Virus record (IMG/VR): IMGVR_UViG_3300047564_002444 | Span: 1 to 20,462 of that record | From: a virus | Reading direction: 5' to 3' (one strand) | Length of the DNA: 20,462 nt | In this document: positions 11,250 through 19,539 of the stretch, piece after piece | How positions within the stretch are numbered: position 1 is the stretch's first letter | Layout: each line of letters starts with the position of its first letter | Program-made: the position numbers and the translations under genes | The notes under the pieces: generated by a model | What the model was told of the DNA's origin: nothing | Seen by the model: the letters and a program-made list of their open reading frames with translations, nothing else | The model's database searches: none

Positions 11250-11972
11250 ATGCCTTTACCACAAATTGCAACTCCAACATATGATTTGGAAATTCCTTCC
11301 TTAAAGAAATCTATCAAATTTCGCCCCTTTCTTGTTAGAGAAGAGAAGATTTTAATTATTGCGATGGAAAGTGAGGATCCAAAACAAATTGCAGAGTCAG
11401 TTAAAAATGTAATTTCAAACTGTATTATTACAAAGGGTGTTAAAATAGACAAACTTTCTACTTTTGATATTGAATATTTGTTTTTAAATATTCGTGGAAA
11501 GTCGGTTGGTGAAGAAGTTGACGTATTAATTACTTGTCCTGATGATGGAACAACTCAAGTTCCTGTGAGTATTAATTTAGATGAAATAACTGTTAAAACT
11601 CACCCAGAGCATAAAAGAGATATTAAATTGGATGATCAATTAACTTTAAGAATGAAATATCCATCGATGGATGAATTCATTAAAAATAATTTTGCAAACG
11701 ATGGACAACAATTTTCTGTGAATGATACCTTTGATATGATTTGTTCTTGTATTGAGCAAGTATATAGTGAAGAGGAATCTTGGACTGCATCTGATTTGAC
11801 GAAAAAAGAACTTGAAGAATTCTTAGAACAACTTACATCAAGTCAGTTTAAGGAAATTGAGAAGTTCTTTGAAACAATGCCAAAACTTTCACATACATTG
11901 ATCGTTAAAAATCCAAATACTGATGTTGAAAATGAAATTGTTTTAGAAGGTCTAACAAGTTTTTTCGGATAG
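11250..11972 (+). CDS. 26: baseplate hub/tail assembly protein, gp26-like
   Basis: The 240-aa protein resembles T4 gp26 (208 aa; T4 baseplate family). It has PTYDLEIPSLKKSIKFRPFL, VREEKILIIAMESEDPKQI, FDIEYLFLNIRGKSVGEEVD, VLITCPDDGT and a C-terminal FKEIEKFFETMPKLSHTLIV, ending EGLTSFFG. These are the standard landmarks. The last codons form the slippery heptamer T TTT TTC (11960-11966) just before TAG. A fraction of ribosomes may shift -1 here and continue into gp51, giving a 299-aa fusion. The place just before the tail genes parallels lambda G, a tape-measure chaperone, so a chaperone role is plausible. It has its own late promoter. Confidence 0.86.
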   Translation: MPLPQIATPTYDLEIPSLKKSIKFRPFLVREEKILIIAMESEDPKQIAESVKNVISNCIITKGVKIDKLSTFDIEYLFLNIRGKSVGEEVDVLITCPDDGTTQVPVSINLDEITVKTHPEHKRDIKLDDQLTLRMKYPSMDEFIKNNFANDGQQFSVNDTFDMICSCIEQVYSEEESWTASDLTKKELEEFLEQLTSSQFKEIEKFFETMPKLSHTLIVKNPNTDVENEIVLEGLTSFFG

Positions 11973-11999
11973 GGATGGCGCACGAAGACCTTGCGTCAT
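11960..11999 (+). promoter_or_regulatory. programmed -1 frameshift signal (gp26 to gp51)
   Basis: The heptamer T-TTT-TTC (11960-11966) is in the gp26 frame as X-XXY-YYZ. After an 8-nt spacer comes an 8-bp hairpin: ATGGCGCA (11975-11982) pairs with TGCGTCAT (11992-11999), seven Watson-Crick pairs and one G-U, around a 9-nt loop. A -1 shift reads Phe-Phe-Arg-Ile-Gly and then the gp51 Met in frame. The hairpin also buries the gp51 start codon, which has only a poorly spaced ribosome site. All three elements match known phage tail-chaperone frameshift sites; use in vivo is inferred. Confidence 0.75.
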
Positions 12000-12148
12000 A
12001 CTATAAAACAAATTTTTCTCTCATTCAGCATCATAAATATTCTTTGACAGAACTCGAAAATATGTTCCCTTGGGAAAGGGAAATTTATGTTGGTTTACTT
12101 CAACAGTACATCGAGGAAGAAAATATGAAGACTGCTGCGAATGGCTAG
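11975..12148 (+). CDS. 51: baseplate hub assembly protein, gp51-like (57 aa; also -1 frameshift extension of gp26)
   Basis: The short protein MAHEDLASYYKTNFSLIQHH continues with KYSLTELENMFPWEREIYVG and LLQQYIEEEN. The ENMFPWEREIY element (hydrophobic, Pro-Trp/Tyr-Glu-Arg-Glu) is typical of the small proteins that follow gp26 in cyanomyoviruses and of the T-part in tail chaperones. Cyanophage annotation calls it gp51, although T4 gp51 is much longer. The ATG is only 2 nt after the gp26 stop and lies in a hairpin, so it is probably translated by frameshifting or coupling. It overlaps the next gene by 8 bp. The fusion name is functional inference. Confidence 0.78.
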   Translation: MAHEDLASYYKTNFSLIQHHKYSLTELENMFPWEREIYVGLLQQYIEEENMKTAANG

Positions 12149-13538
12149 ATACGTTTCAACACTCTCATCATTTAATGAAGGAGATAATCAATCTCTCCAG
12201 AGTACTGTGGTAACTCAGCAACAAAGTATAATTGGTCTCCAAACACAAATTGATAATATTCAAACTGAAGTTACTGGTTTAAATGTAGGATTGAAAAATA
12301 TTGGTGGTTTAATACAAAGAGATAGTATACTTGAACGGAATAGATTAATAGAAGAGCAGAATAAAGAAAAACTTCTAGCGGAAAGAAATATTAGGATTGG
12401 AAAAGAAAATGAAATTGAGCAGAGAGTAACATCTTCTCTTGTTACACCCCTTCAAAGATTAGAACCTAGATTAAACTCAGTCTTATCGGGAATTACTGGC
12501 GCTTTACAAACATTACTGTTTGGATTTCTTGGAAGAGGAGTCATTCAATCAATTTCAGGTCTTGCTAAATTTAGTATAAAAGGATTAACGAGTGCTAGAG
12601 ATCTTGTAACTAAAGTTTTATCCAATGTAGGAAATGTTATCTCTTCTCTTAAGGGTGGATTTAATATAGTTATTAATAGTCTAGGAAGTATTACTAGAAA
12701 AGTAGCAGGAATCGCTTTAAATCTTGCAAAATCTCCAATTAAATTTATTGCAGATTTGTTTAGTAAAGTTCCCGGTCTACTTAAAGGCGGAGTAAAAAAT
12801 GTTGCATCGGGAATAGGAGGGTTGGTTGGATCTACTCTTGATGATTTTTTAAGAATGGGGGCTAAAGTAGCACCACCAGTGATTGCTGGAGGTGCTTTAA
12901 CTGCATTAGATGTTTCAAAGGGAGAAAGTATCGGTAGGGCTTCTTTTGGTGTTGGTACAGGAATGTTAGGTTCTGCAGCAGCATTTACTGCTGGTTCTCT
13001 TTTACCTATTCCTGGTAGTGGTCTTCTTACAGGTGCCTTAGCATATAAACCTTCAGAAGAATTTGGAAAAAAAGTTTACGATTACACCAGTACCACTTTT
13101 AATCCACAAACATTTTTTTCAAATATAAAAAATAATTTCAATTTAAATTTAGATACAAGTAAATTTTTGGGAGATTTATCTCAAGGTGCTAAATCTACAA
13201 TGAATAATCTCAGTATAGGTATAGGAAATTTAACTGGTAAAGGACCTACATCATCAGCGATACAAGGAACTGTTGAAAATAATATAGAAGAAAAAACTCA
13301 AACACTCAAACCTACTTATTCTCCGATTACACCAGCACCAAAAAATCTTCCTTCTGTTGGCAATTTATCAGAACCAAAACCTGATGTAATTGTCGCATCG
13401 TCTCTCTCTCAAAATCAATCTGTCAGACAAAATGTTGTTCAAGATAAACCTATTACAGATGTTCCGTTAATTTCGTCTGCAAATGTGGATAATTTTTATA
13501 CATTATATTCACAAACCCAGTATAATGTGGTAATGTAA
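12141..13538 (+). CDS. virion structural protein with N-terminal coiled coil (tape-measure-region protein)
   Basis: The 465-aa protein has a long Gln/Asn/Glu-rich N-terminal coiled-coil region (about residues 15-110). It then has a hydrophobic helical segment (about 117-137, GITGALQTLLFGFLGRGVI) and alternating amphipathic and Gly-rich hydrophobic helices to about residue 305. A low-complexity Ser/Thr/Pro/Asn tail follows. The middle (APPVIAGGALTALDVSKGES, then ASFGVGTGMLGSAAAFTAGS) looks membrane-active or channel-lining. Its place right after the gp26/gp51 pair is where a tape-measure gene usually lies, but the helical part is short for a T4-size tail. No named family is recognised. It may be a hub core component. 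Confidence 0.7.
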   Translation: MARYVSTLSSFNEGDNQSLQSTVVTQQQSIIGLQTQIDNIQTEVTGLNVGLKNIGGLIQRDSILERNRLIEEQNKEKLLAERNIRIGKENEIEQRVTSSLVTPLQRLEPRLNSVLSGITGALQTLLFGFLGRGVIQSISGLAKFSIKGLTSARDLVTKVLSNVGNVISSLKGGFNIVINSLGSITRKVAGIALNLAKSPIKFIADLFSKVPGLLKGGVKNVASGIGGLVGSTLDDFLRMGAKVAPPVIAGGALTALDVSKGESIGRASFGVGTGMLGSAAAFTAGSLLPIPGSGLLTGALAYKPSEEFGKKVYDYTSTTFNPQTFFSNIKNNFNLNLDTSKFLGDLSQGAKSTMNNLSIGIGNLTGKGPTSSAIQGTVENNIEEKTQTLKPTYSPITPAPKNLPSVGNLSEPKPDVIVASSLSQNQSVRQNVVQDKPITDVPLISSANVDNFYTLYSQTQYNVVM

Positions 13539-13539
13539 T

Positions 13540-15627
13540 ATGACAATTTTATCTTTAGGTAAGGCAAGTAAATCCCTATACACTACAAGGAAAAAAACTT
13601 CTTTAGCATCAAACACGATTAAGAGTATTTCAAATATTCTTACAGATAGATCATTAAAAAGAAAAAATTTAACAACTAATATTTTAAATTATAAAAATAA
13701 GAGAATACAGAGAGAAAAAAGAGAAAAAATTCAAGAAGCAATTAGAGCACCCATTCAAATTACTAAGTTTAGAGGTCCTATATCTTTATCTTTAGCACAA
13801 ACAGGAAAAAGTTTTACAGAAAGAATTCTTGGATTTGTTGGGTTTATTTCTACTGGTTGGTTGTTATCAAATATGCCAACTTGGACTGCTGCAGGAAATC
13901 AGTTAATTGATAGAATACGTACCATTTCTCCAATTTTATCTGGATTTACTGATAGTATTGGTCAACTTATGACTGATATTGGAAGTCTTACTAATGGATT
14001 TTATCAAAATATGAAGATATTTGATTTTTCAGATAGTAATAATCTAGTTCGTGGTGCAATGTCTGACTTATCATTAACTTTACAAACAATGGGTGATAAA
14101 ATTACTGAAGCATTTGATGTATTAACGGCACCTTTTATTGGTGTTCCCCCTCTTGGTTCAAAGGGAGAACCTGGTGCATATCCAGATACAACTCCCCCTC
14201 CTCAAATTCCACAATCACCTCCACCTTCTTCTGGTAGTGGACCTTCAGGAACTACATATGGTGTTAATTTAAAAGCTCTTGCTGATGCAACTTCATCTGC
14301 GGAAGGAACTTATAATTCTATCGGACCATTTACATATTACCCAATGGGGCATGGATTGGGAAGATATCAATTTATGGTGGGGAGAGAAGATGTTCAAGCG
14401 ATTATTTTAAAAAATGCAGGAAATGATCGTGCAAAAGCATTACAATTAATTGAAAGAGCGAAAAGTGGTGATAAAAAAGCAGCTAGAGAATTATTAAACA
14501 AATATTTTAAACCTAGCGATCAAGATTCTTTATTTTCTCAACACGCAACAAATACTTTAACTCAAATAAAAAGAAAATATCCAAATGCAGGAGAAGAATT
14601 TTTAGTTCAAAAGTTTGGGGTTTATCATTTAACTGGAGGAGACTATCCAAATAGTAGAGATACTCTTGGAACTAGTGGCAAATCTCATGGTGACAAAATT
14701 TTATCCGCTTATAAACGCTTAAAAGGAAAATCATCACCATCACAACCACAGATAACATCAGCACCTTCAAATATTTTAGGAACATTTACATCTCCTTCTC
14801 AACAAATTATTGATTTTTTCACAGGAAAAAAACCATCAGCGATCCCAGCAGGACAAAGATCATTAGTAAAAGGTGATGTGTTTACAAAATCATTAGGTAA
14901 AGGAGTTGATTATGTAGAAATTGGAGATCTATATGGTTCTAGAGGTGGAGCACATCGTGGGATAGATATTTTAATTCCTCATGGGACATATATTGCATTA
15001 AGGACTGAGTGTGAAGTTGTTGTTCAAGGTGAGTATGGTAATTATGGATTATTAATGGACGTTTGGGTTCCTTCTTATGGTGTTCAATTAAGAATGGCTC
15101 ATTTGAGTTCAGTTTTAATTAAATCTGGAAAAATACCTGCAGGAACTTCTTTTGCTAGAGTTGGTTCAAGTGGAAATGCCTCTGGTCCTCACATTCACTT
15201 TGAATATGACACTGTGAAGGGAGAAAGTAGAGGAGGTGGGGCAGGAAATCCAGAAGCATATGTTCGTCTATTACTCTTAACCAAATCTCCAAATAAATCA
15301 CAGTTTTCTGCGCCACCAAGTTCAATTCCAGGAAAACCATCTATACCATCTACACCTTTAACTCCACAGTTACCCTCAACATCAATTCAAACTCCGGGGG
15401 GTGAAGTGCAAATTGAATCTAATTCTCCATCAGTATTGGATGAATTTTTGATTCAAATAACACCAGAGAGAAAAGGAAGGCAGATTATTTTTATAAATGA
15501 TGTAAAATCATCTGGAGAAAAAGTTGTAATGAGTGCTGGTGGTTCACAAACTATTTCAGTCAATGAGACTGATATGGTAAATAACTTTATCAAAAATAAA
15601 CTTCTTTTAGATTTGAATTACCTATAA
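13540..15627 (+). CDS. tail hub protein with muramidase/transglycosylase-like and M23 peptidase domains
   Basis: The 695-aa protein has four parts. Residues 1-200 are basic coiled-coil and amphipathic helices (FTERILGFVGFISTGWLLSN). A Pro-rich linker covers about 203-236. Residues 242-395 form a muramidase or lytic-transglycosylase-like domain with a candidate catalytic Glu at 255 (SSAEGTY) and the GRYQF motif at 274-278. A second linker leads to an M23 zinc peptidase (about 440-575) with H472 and D476 (HRGID), H521 (MAHLSS) and H551/H553 (GPHIHFE), all metal and catalytic positions present. The tail is Pro/Ser-rich with a small C-terminal domain. It probably cuts both glycan and peptide bonds during infection, standing in for the lysozyme that gp5 lacks here. 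One nt separates it from the gene before; it overlaps gp27 by one base. Confidence 0.85.
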   Translation: MTILSLGKASKSLYTTRKKTSLASNTIKSISNILTDRSLKRKNLTTNILNYKNKRIQREKREKIQEAIRAPIQITKFRGPISLSLAQTGKSFTERILGFVGFISTGWLLSNMPTWTAAGNQLIDRIRTISPILSGFTDSIGQLMTDIGSLTNGFYQNMKIFDFSDSNNLVRGAMSDLSLTLQTMGDKITEAFDVLTAPFIGVPPLGSKGEPGAYPDTTPPPQIPQSPPPSSGSGPSGTTYGVNLKALADATSSAEGTYNSIGPFTYYPMGHGLGRYQFMVGREDVQAIILKNAGNDRAKALQLIERAKSGDKKAARELLNKYFKPSDQDSLFSQHATNTLTQIKRKYPNAGEEFLVQKFGVYHLTGGDYPNSRDTLGTSGKSHGDKILSAYKRLKGKSSPSQPQITSAPSNILGTFTSPSQQIIDFFTGKKPSAIPAGQRSLVKGDVFTKSLGKGVDYVEIGDLYGSRGGAHRGIDILIPHGTYIALRTECEVVVQGEYGNYGLLMDVWVPSYGVQLRMAHLSSVLIKSGKIPAGTSFARVGSSGNASGPHIHFEYDTVKGESRGGGAGNPEAYVRLLLLTKSPNKSQFSAPPSSIPGKPSIPSTPLTPQLPSTSIQTPGGEVQIESNSPSVLDEFLIQITPERKGRQIIFINDVKSSGEKVVMSAGGSQTISVNETDMVNNFIKNKLLLDLNYL

Positions 15628-16937
15628 TGTCAATAAAAAAATCCATATACGAACAATTAATTTTAGAGTCTAATGATCAATCAAAGACTGTTGACATTTC
15701 TGGTGGAACAGTCGCTGTGGAGTATTATGAAGATGTTTTTTCCCCAGTAATTACAGCAAAAATAAAAGTAGTAAATGTTGGCAATTCCGTCAAGAATGAA
15801 CAATCTGGAGAACTTCAATCAATTTATAATGGATTACCTCTTCGTGGTGGAGAAAGAATTTCATTAAAGATTGCAGGTAATTCTTCAACTAATCCTGGAT
15901 TAGACTTTTCTTCTTCTCCAAATGATTACTTATATGTTTCTAGTATTACTGATGTAATTTCAGAGACAAATAGGGAAAGTTTTACTTTGAACTTGGTTTC
16001 AAGAGAAGCGATTACGAATGAAACTGTAAGAGTACCAATTAAATTTAAACCAAGTTTAAAAATTAGTGAGTCAATTAAAAAAATTATTAAAGATTATTTG
16101 AAATCTGATAGAGTTGGAATAATAGATGAAACATCTAATCGTTATGGTTTTATCGGTAATATGAGAAAACCATTTACTATTCTAATTTGGTTAGCATCTA
16201 AAGGAGTTCCAGTTTCATCAAAAGATGCTACAGCAGGATTTTTCTTTTATCAAACAAAAGATGGATTTCAATTTAGATCTATAGACTCTTTAGTTAGTCA
16301 ACCTAAGAAAGCAACATATATTTATAGTCAAGCAACAGTAAATTATGATAATGACCAAAACAAAATAAACAATGACTTTAGGATTTTAAATTATATCACA
16401 ACCAAAAATCAGAATTTAATTGAAAAATTAAGATTGGGAACATATGCAAGTCAAAGAATGTTTTTTAATCCATTAGACTTTAAATTTTCCGATTATTTAA
16501 AAGGTAAATTTACTTTAACAGATTATAAAGGTAAATCAAGTAATCTTGGTGATGATGTAAAATTACCACTTAATTTAGGTGAAGCACCAACAAGAATGAT
16601 TACTGCTATTCTAGATATTGGAACAATGGATAAAGGAGTGTCCGAAGAAATTAATTCTAATCCAGAATTATATCAATCACAGTCCTTAATGAGATACAAT
16701 GTATTATTCACTCAAACTTTAAATGTGATGATTCCATCTAACACTAACCTAAGAGCTGGTGATGTAATTGAATGTTTATTTCCAAGAATATCTGAAACAA
16801 GTAATAACGAAAATGATCCAGACCAGAGCGGTCTATATATGATAAAAGAATTATGTCATCATTTTGATGTTGAGAATTCATATACATCTCTTAAATTAAT
16901 TAGAGACACTTACGGTTTAAAGGAAAATAAGCAATGA
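15627..16937 (+). CDS. 27: baseplate hub protein, gp27-like
   Basis: The 436-aa protein (T4 gp27 is 391 aa) begins with a beta-rich tube-like domain: VDISGGTVAVEYYEDVFSPV, ITAKIKVVNVGN, LPLRGGERISLKIAG. SREAITNETVRVPIKFKPSL and a helical SESIKKIIKDYL segment follow. The core RKPFTILIWLASKGVP, FFFYQTKDGFQFRSIDSLV and late RAGDVIECLFPRISET with SGLYMIKELCHHFD are the landmarks of the gp27/Gp44 hub fold. It forms the trimeric hub that joins tube and spike. It is coupled to the next gene by an ATGA overlap, in the same 27-5 order expected for a hub module. Confidence 0.82.
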   Translation: MSIKKSIYEQLILESNDQSKTVDISGGTVAVEYYEDVFSPVITAKIKVVNVGNSVKNEQSGELQSIYNGLPLRGGERISLKIAGNSSTNPGLDFSSSPNDYLYVSSITDVISETNRESFTLNLVSREAITNETVRVPIKFKPSLKISESIKKIIKDYLKSDRVGIIDETSNRYGFIGNMRKPFTILIWLASKGVPVSSKDATAGFFFYQTKDGFQFRSIDSLVSQPKKATYIYSQATVNYDNDQNKINNDFRILNYITTKNQNLIEKLRLGTYASQRMFFNPLDFKFSDYLKGKFTLTDYKGKSSNLGDDVKLPLNLGEAPTRMITAILDIGTMDKGVSEEINSNPELYQSQSLMRYNVLFTQTLNVMIPSNTNLRAGDVIECLFPRISETSNNENDPDQSGLYMIKELCHHFDVENSYTSLKLIRDTYGLKENKQ

Positions 16938-18943
16938 TAGAAGAGTCTTTACTTAAAAGTAATTTTATAGGGAGAGATGGTTTTCGTTGGTGGATAGGAC
17001 AAATACCACCTATAGATGCTTGGAATAGACAAGCAAATGGTGGTGGATGGGGAAATAGATATAAAGTTCGTATTTTAGGATATCATCCTTATAATGAAAG
17101 TGAATTATCAAATGAAGATCTTCCTTGGGCAGGTGTTTTGTTACCGTCAACTGCAGGAAGTGGTGGCGCAGAATATGCACAAAATCCTAAGTTTAGACCT
17201 GGAGATGTTGTTGTAGGATTTTTTCTGGACGGTGATAATGGTCAAATACCAATGATTATGGGAACATTTGGGAGAACTGACCAAGTATTGACGACAGAAT
17301 ATTCTTCACCTTTTATACCATTTACTGGTTATACTGATAGAATTAAAAATGATGAAACATATTTTGTTGCTAGAGAAAGTAATGAAGATAAAACTAATTC
17401 TGTAAAATCACCAAGGTCTTTATCTGAGCAACAAGTTTCTCAACTCAATCAGGAAAAAGAAGATAAAGGACAAGAACCAGATGAAAGATCTGCACATCAA
17501 GCAATCGGTCAGACTGTTACTTTTGCAGATACTTGTGATGATAATTTTATTGGAGAAGTGACTGGACTTCTTGATAATCTGTTAAATGTAGTTGGTGAGA
17601 CGACAGATTTTCTTCAAGATGTTCAAAGCACAGTAAGAAAAATACAAAATTTAGCAAATAATTTAGTTGGAAATTTATTTAATTCTCTTTATAATGAACT
17701 TATACCTCTTTTACAAAAGGGATTAAATTTATTATATGAAGATGTTGTTACTAAGACTGGACAACATTTATTAGGAGTTGCTGCTCAAAAAGCAATGGTA
17801 ATTCCGATAAAAGAATTGCAAGATGCAATGACTTGTATTGCTTCAAAAATTGTTGAAGGTCTTGCAAACACAATTAAAGACCTTGTAGAATCAACAATTA
17901 TGGAAGTTGTTAATTTTGGAGTTTGTGCTGCTGAACAATTTGTTTCAGCACTTACAAATGATATTATTGACAAAATTGTTTCTGGACTAGATCCTTTTTT
18001 ATCTGCTATTGATAATATTTTGCAGTTTGTATCTTTTAATGTTGCAGATTTTCTTCGTAGTTCTATTAATACAATTAAATCAATTGGTGGTTTATTTGAT
18101 TGCAATCAAAATAATACTAAATGTAAAAAACTTATTAAAAAATGGACAATTGGTTATGGTGCCGAAGGTTCTTTTGATTTGGATAAAACCTATGAAAATG
18201 TTCTAAAAAATATGAACATTTCGTCAAAAATTGCAGGTATTACTTCAGAAACTTCACCATATACAAAACCAGATTGTGCTAAACCATCAAGTTGTGGATC
18301 TCCAACAGTGTCTTTCTTTGGTGGTGATGGGTTTAATGCAAAAGGTAAAGCAATTCTTGGAAATTTTGTTTCAAATATAGAGGGATTATCTGATGTAACT
18401 GCAAATATTGTACAAACTGCAAGTATTATTGGTGTAGAAATAGAAGACCCTGGAGAAGGATATTATAATGCACCACCTTTAGTTCAATTTTCAGATTCTT
18501 GTAATTTAGGTTATGGTGCTATTGGTAGAGCAGTTATAGATTATGATGAAAAATCTAAAAATTATGGAAAACTCATTGCAGTTTATATGATTTCTGAAGG
18601 TGAAAATTATCCTGTAGGAAATCAAACAATCGAATCTGGGTCAGATGTTGCTGTAGATAATCCACCAACCGTTCCATATGGTGTTACTAGTACAATTGTT
18701 GTTTTACCTGGAATGGATTATAGTATTGGTGATATTGCAACTGATGATGAAGGAAATACTTATGATTTGACAATTGATAATGGAAGAATCATATCTGCTA
18801 AACCAATAAATAAAGTTAAAACTACAATTTTACCAACTATTAGCATAGAATCGCAAACAGGTAGAGGTGCAGTGATTAAACCATTAATTGGAAAATTACC
18901 TACACAAGAAAAAGTCGAACAAGTTATTGATTGTATAACATAA
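16934..18943 (+). CDS. 5: baseplate hub/spike protein gp5-like, OB fold, without lysozyme domain
   Basis: The 669-aa protein starts like T4 gp5: residues 15-115 hold GFRWWIGQIPP, NRYKVRILGYHPYNESEL, LPWAGVLLPSTAGSGGAEYA, PGDVVVGFFLDG and QIPMIMGTFG, the OB fold that sits on gp27. T4 gp5 then carries a lysozyme domain; here no such motif is seen. Instead residues about 190-390 form long hydrophobic helices (DNLLNVVGETTDFLQDVQST and similar). The C-terminal third has two beta-rich units with VEIEDPGEGYYNAPPLVQFS and STIVVLPGMDYSIGD. Nine Cys are scattered from about residue 198 on (such as FDCNQNNTKCKK), unusual for a spike. The needle is a separate gene. Confidence 0.85.
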   Translation: MIEESLLKSNFIGRDGFRWWIGQIPPIDAWNRQANGGGWGNRYKVRILGYHPYNESELSNEDLPWAGVLLPSTAGSGGAEYAQNPKFRPGDVVVGFFLDGDNGQIPMIMGTFGRTDQVLTTEYSSPFIPFTGYTDRIKNDETYFVARESNEDKTNSVKSPRSLSEQQVSQLNQEKEDKGQEPDERSAHQAIGQTVTFADTCDDNFIGEVTGLLDNLLNVVGETTDFLQDVQSTVRKIQNLANNLVGNLFNSLYNELIPLLQKGLNLLYEDVVTKTGQHLLGVAAQKAMVIPIKELQDAMTCIASKIVEGLANTIKDLVESTIMEVVNFGVCAAEQFVSALTNDIIDKIVSGLDPFLSAIDNILQFVSFNVADFLRSSINTIKSIGGLFDCNQNNTKCKKLIKKWTIGYGAEGSFDLDKTYENVLKNMNISSKIAGITSETSPYTKPDCAKPSSCGSPTVSFFGGDGFNAKGKAILGNFVSNIEGLSDVTANIVQTASIIGVEIEDPGEGYYNAPPLVQFSDSCNLGYGAIGRAVIDYDEKSKNYGKLIAVYMISEGENYPVGNQTIESGSDVAVDNPPTVPYGVTSTIVVLPGMDYSIGDIATDDEGNTYDLTIDNGRIISAKPINKVKTTILPTISIESQTGRGAVIKPLIGKLPTQEKVEQVIDCIT

Positions 18944-18944
18944 A

Positions 18945-19538
18945 ATGGCAGAAAGACCAAAACAAAATTGGGAAGGTAGAGATTATTTTAGTTTAGGTCC
19001 TAAATTTAGGATTGATCTTAATAATCCTCAAATGGGTGGAAATGGAACTAACGTATACTCATTTTATGGAGTTACTGCTAATAAGGATGTCTGCCTTTCA
19101 GAATTAAGTGAAGGTGGAACTTATAGGATTCTCAATGATAACTCTATAGAATTACATGCTGGCGAAAAGAATGTAGAAGGTGGGATTGATATTGTCATTT
19201 CAGCAAAAAATGGTGATATAACAATCACTGCAATGAAAAATGGTCAAGTGAGAATTAAAGGTGCTAATGTAATGATACAAGCAGATGAAGATATTGATTT
19301 AAAAGCTGGTAGAAATATTACATTAAAATCCGGATCTGGAAGAATTCTTCTTGATGGAAATAAAGCAGATGTAAATGCACTTGCTGGAAATTTAATTGAA
19401 AGCACTACAGGTTCTTTTGTTATGAGAGTTTTTGAAGGAAGTTTTGTTGGAATTGACTTTTTAAAATCTGAGGGGGTTCTCACTGGAATTGGTGATGTTG
19501 TAAATGTTGTAGGAAACGTAGCAGGATTGCTTTTCTAA
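18945..19538 (+). CDS. spike needle protein with beta-helix repeats (gp5 C-terminal-like)
   Basis: The 197-aa protein follows gp5 after 1 nt. After an N-terminal region (GRDYFSLGPKFRIDLNNPQM) it holds short alternating strands about eight residues apart: SIELHAGEKN, IDIVISAKNG, DITITAMKNG, VRIKGANVMI, DIDLKAGRNI and TLKSGSGRILLDGNK. This is the triple-stranded beta-helix pattern of the gp5 C-terminal needle and of VgrG tails. The hydrophobic Gly/Val C-terminus (GIGDVVNVVGNVAGLLF) probably forms the distal end. It most likely trimerises below gp5 and punctures the outer membrane. In T4 this needle is part of gp5, so the gene is split here. Confidence 0.8.
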   Translation: MAERPKQNWEGRDYFSLGPKFRIDLNNPQMGGNGTNVYSFYGVTANKDVCLSELSEGGTYRILNDNSIELHAGEKNVEGGIDIVISAKNGDITITAMKNGQVRIKGANVMIQADEDIDLKAGRNITLKSGSGRILLDGNKADVNALAGNLIESTTGSFVMRVFEGSFVGIDFLKSEGVLTGIGDVVNVVGNVAGLLF

Positions 19539-19539
19539 A

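Noticed and set aside
17785-18105. 106-codon minus-strand frame opposite gene 5
   Set aside because: Mirror of the hydrophobic helical region of the gp5-like gene; minus strand of a late plus-strand unit.
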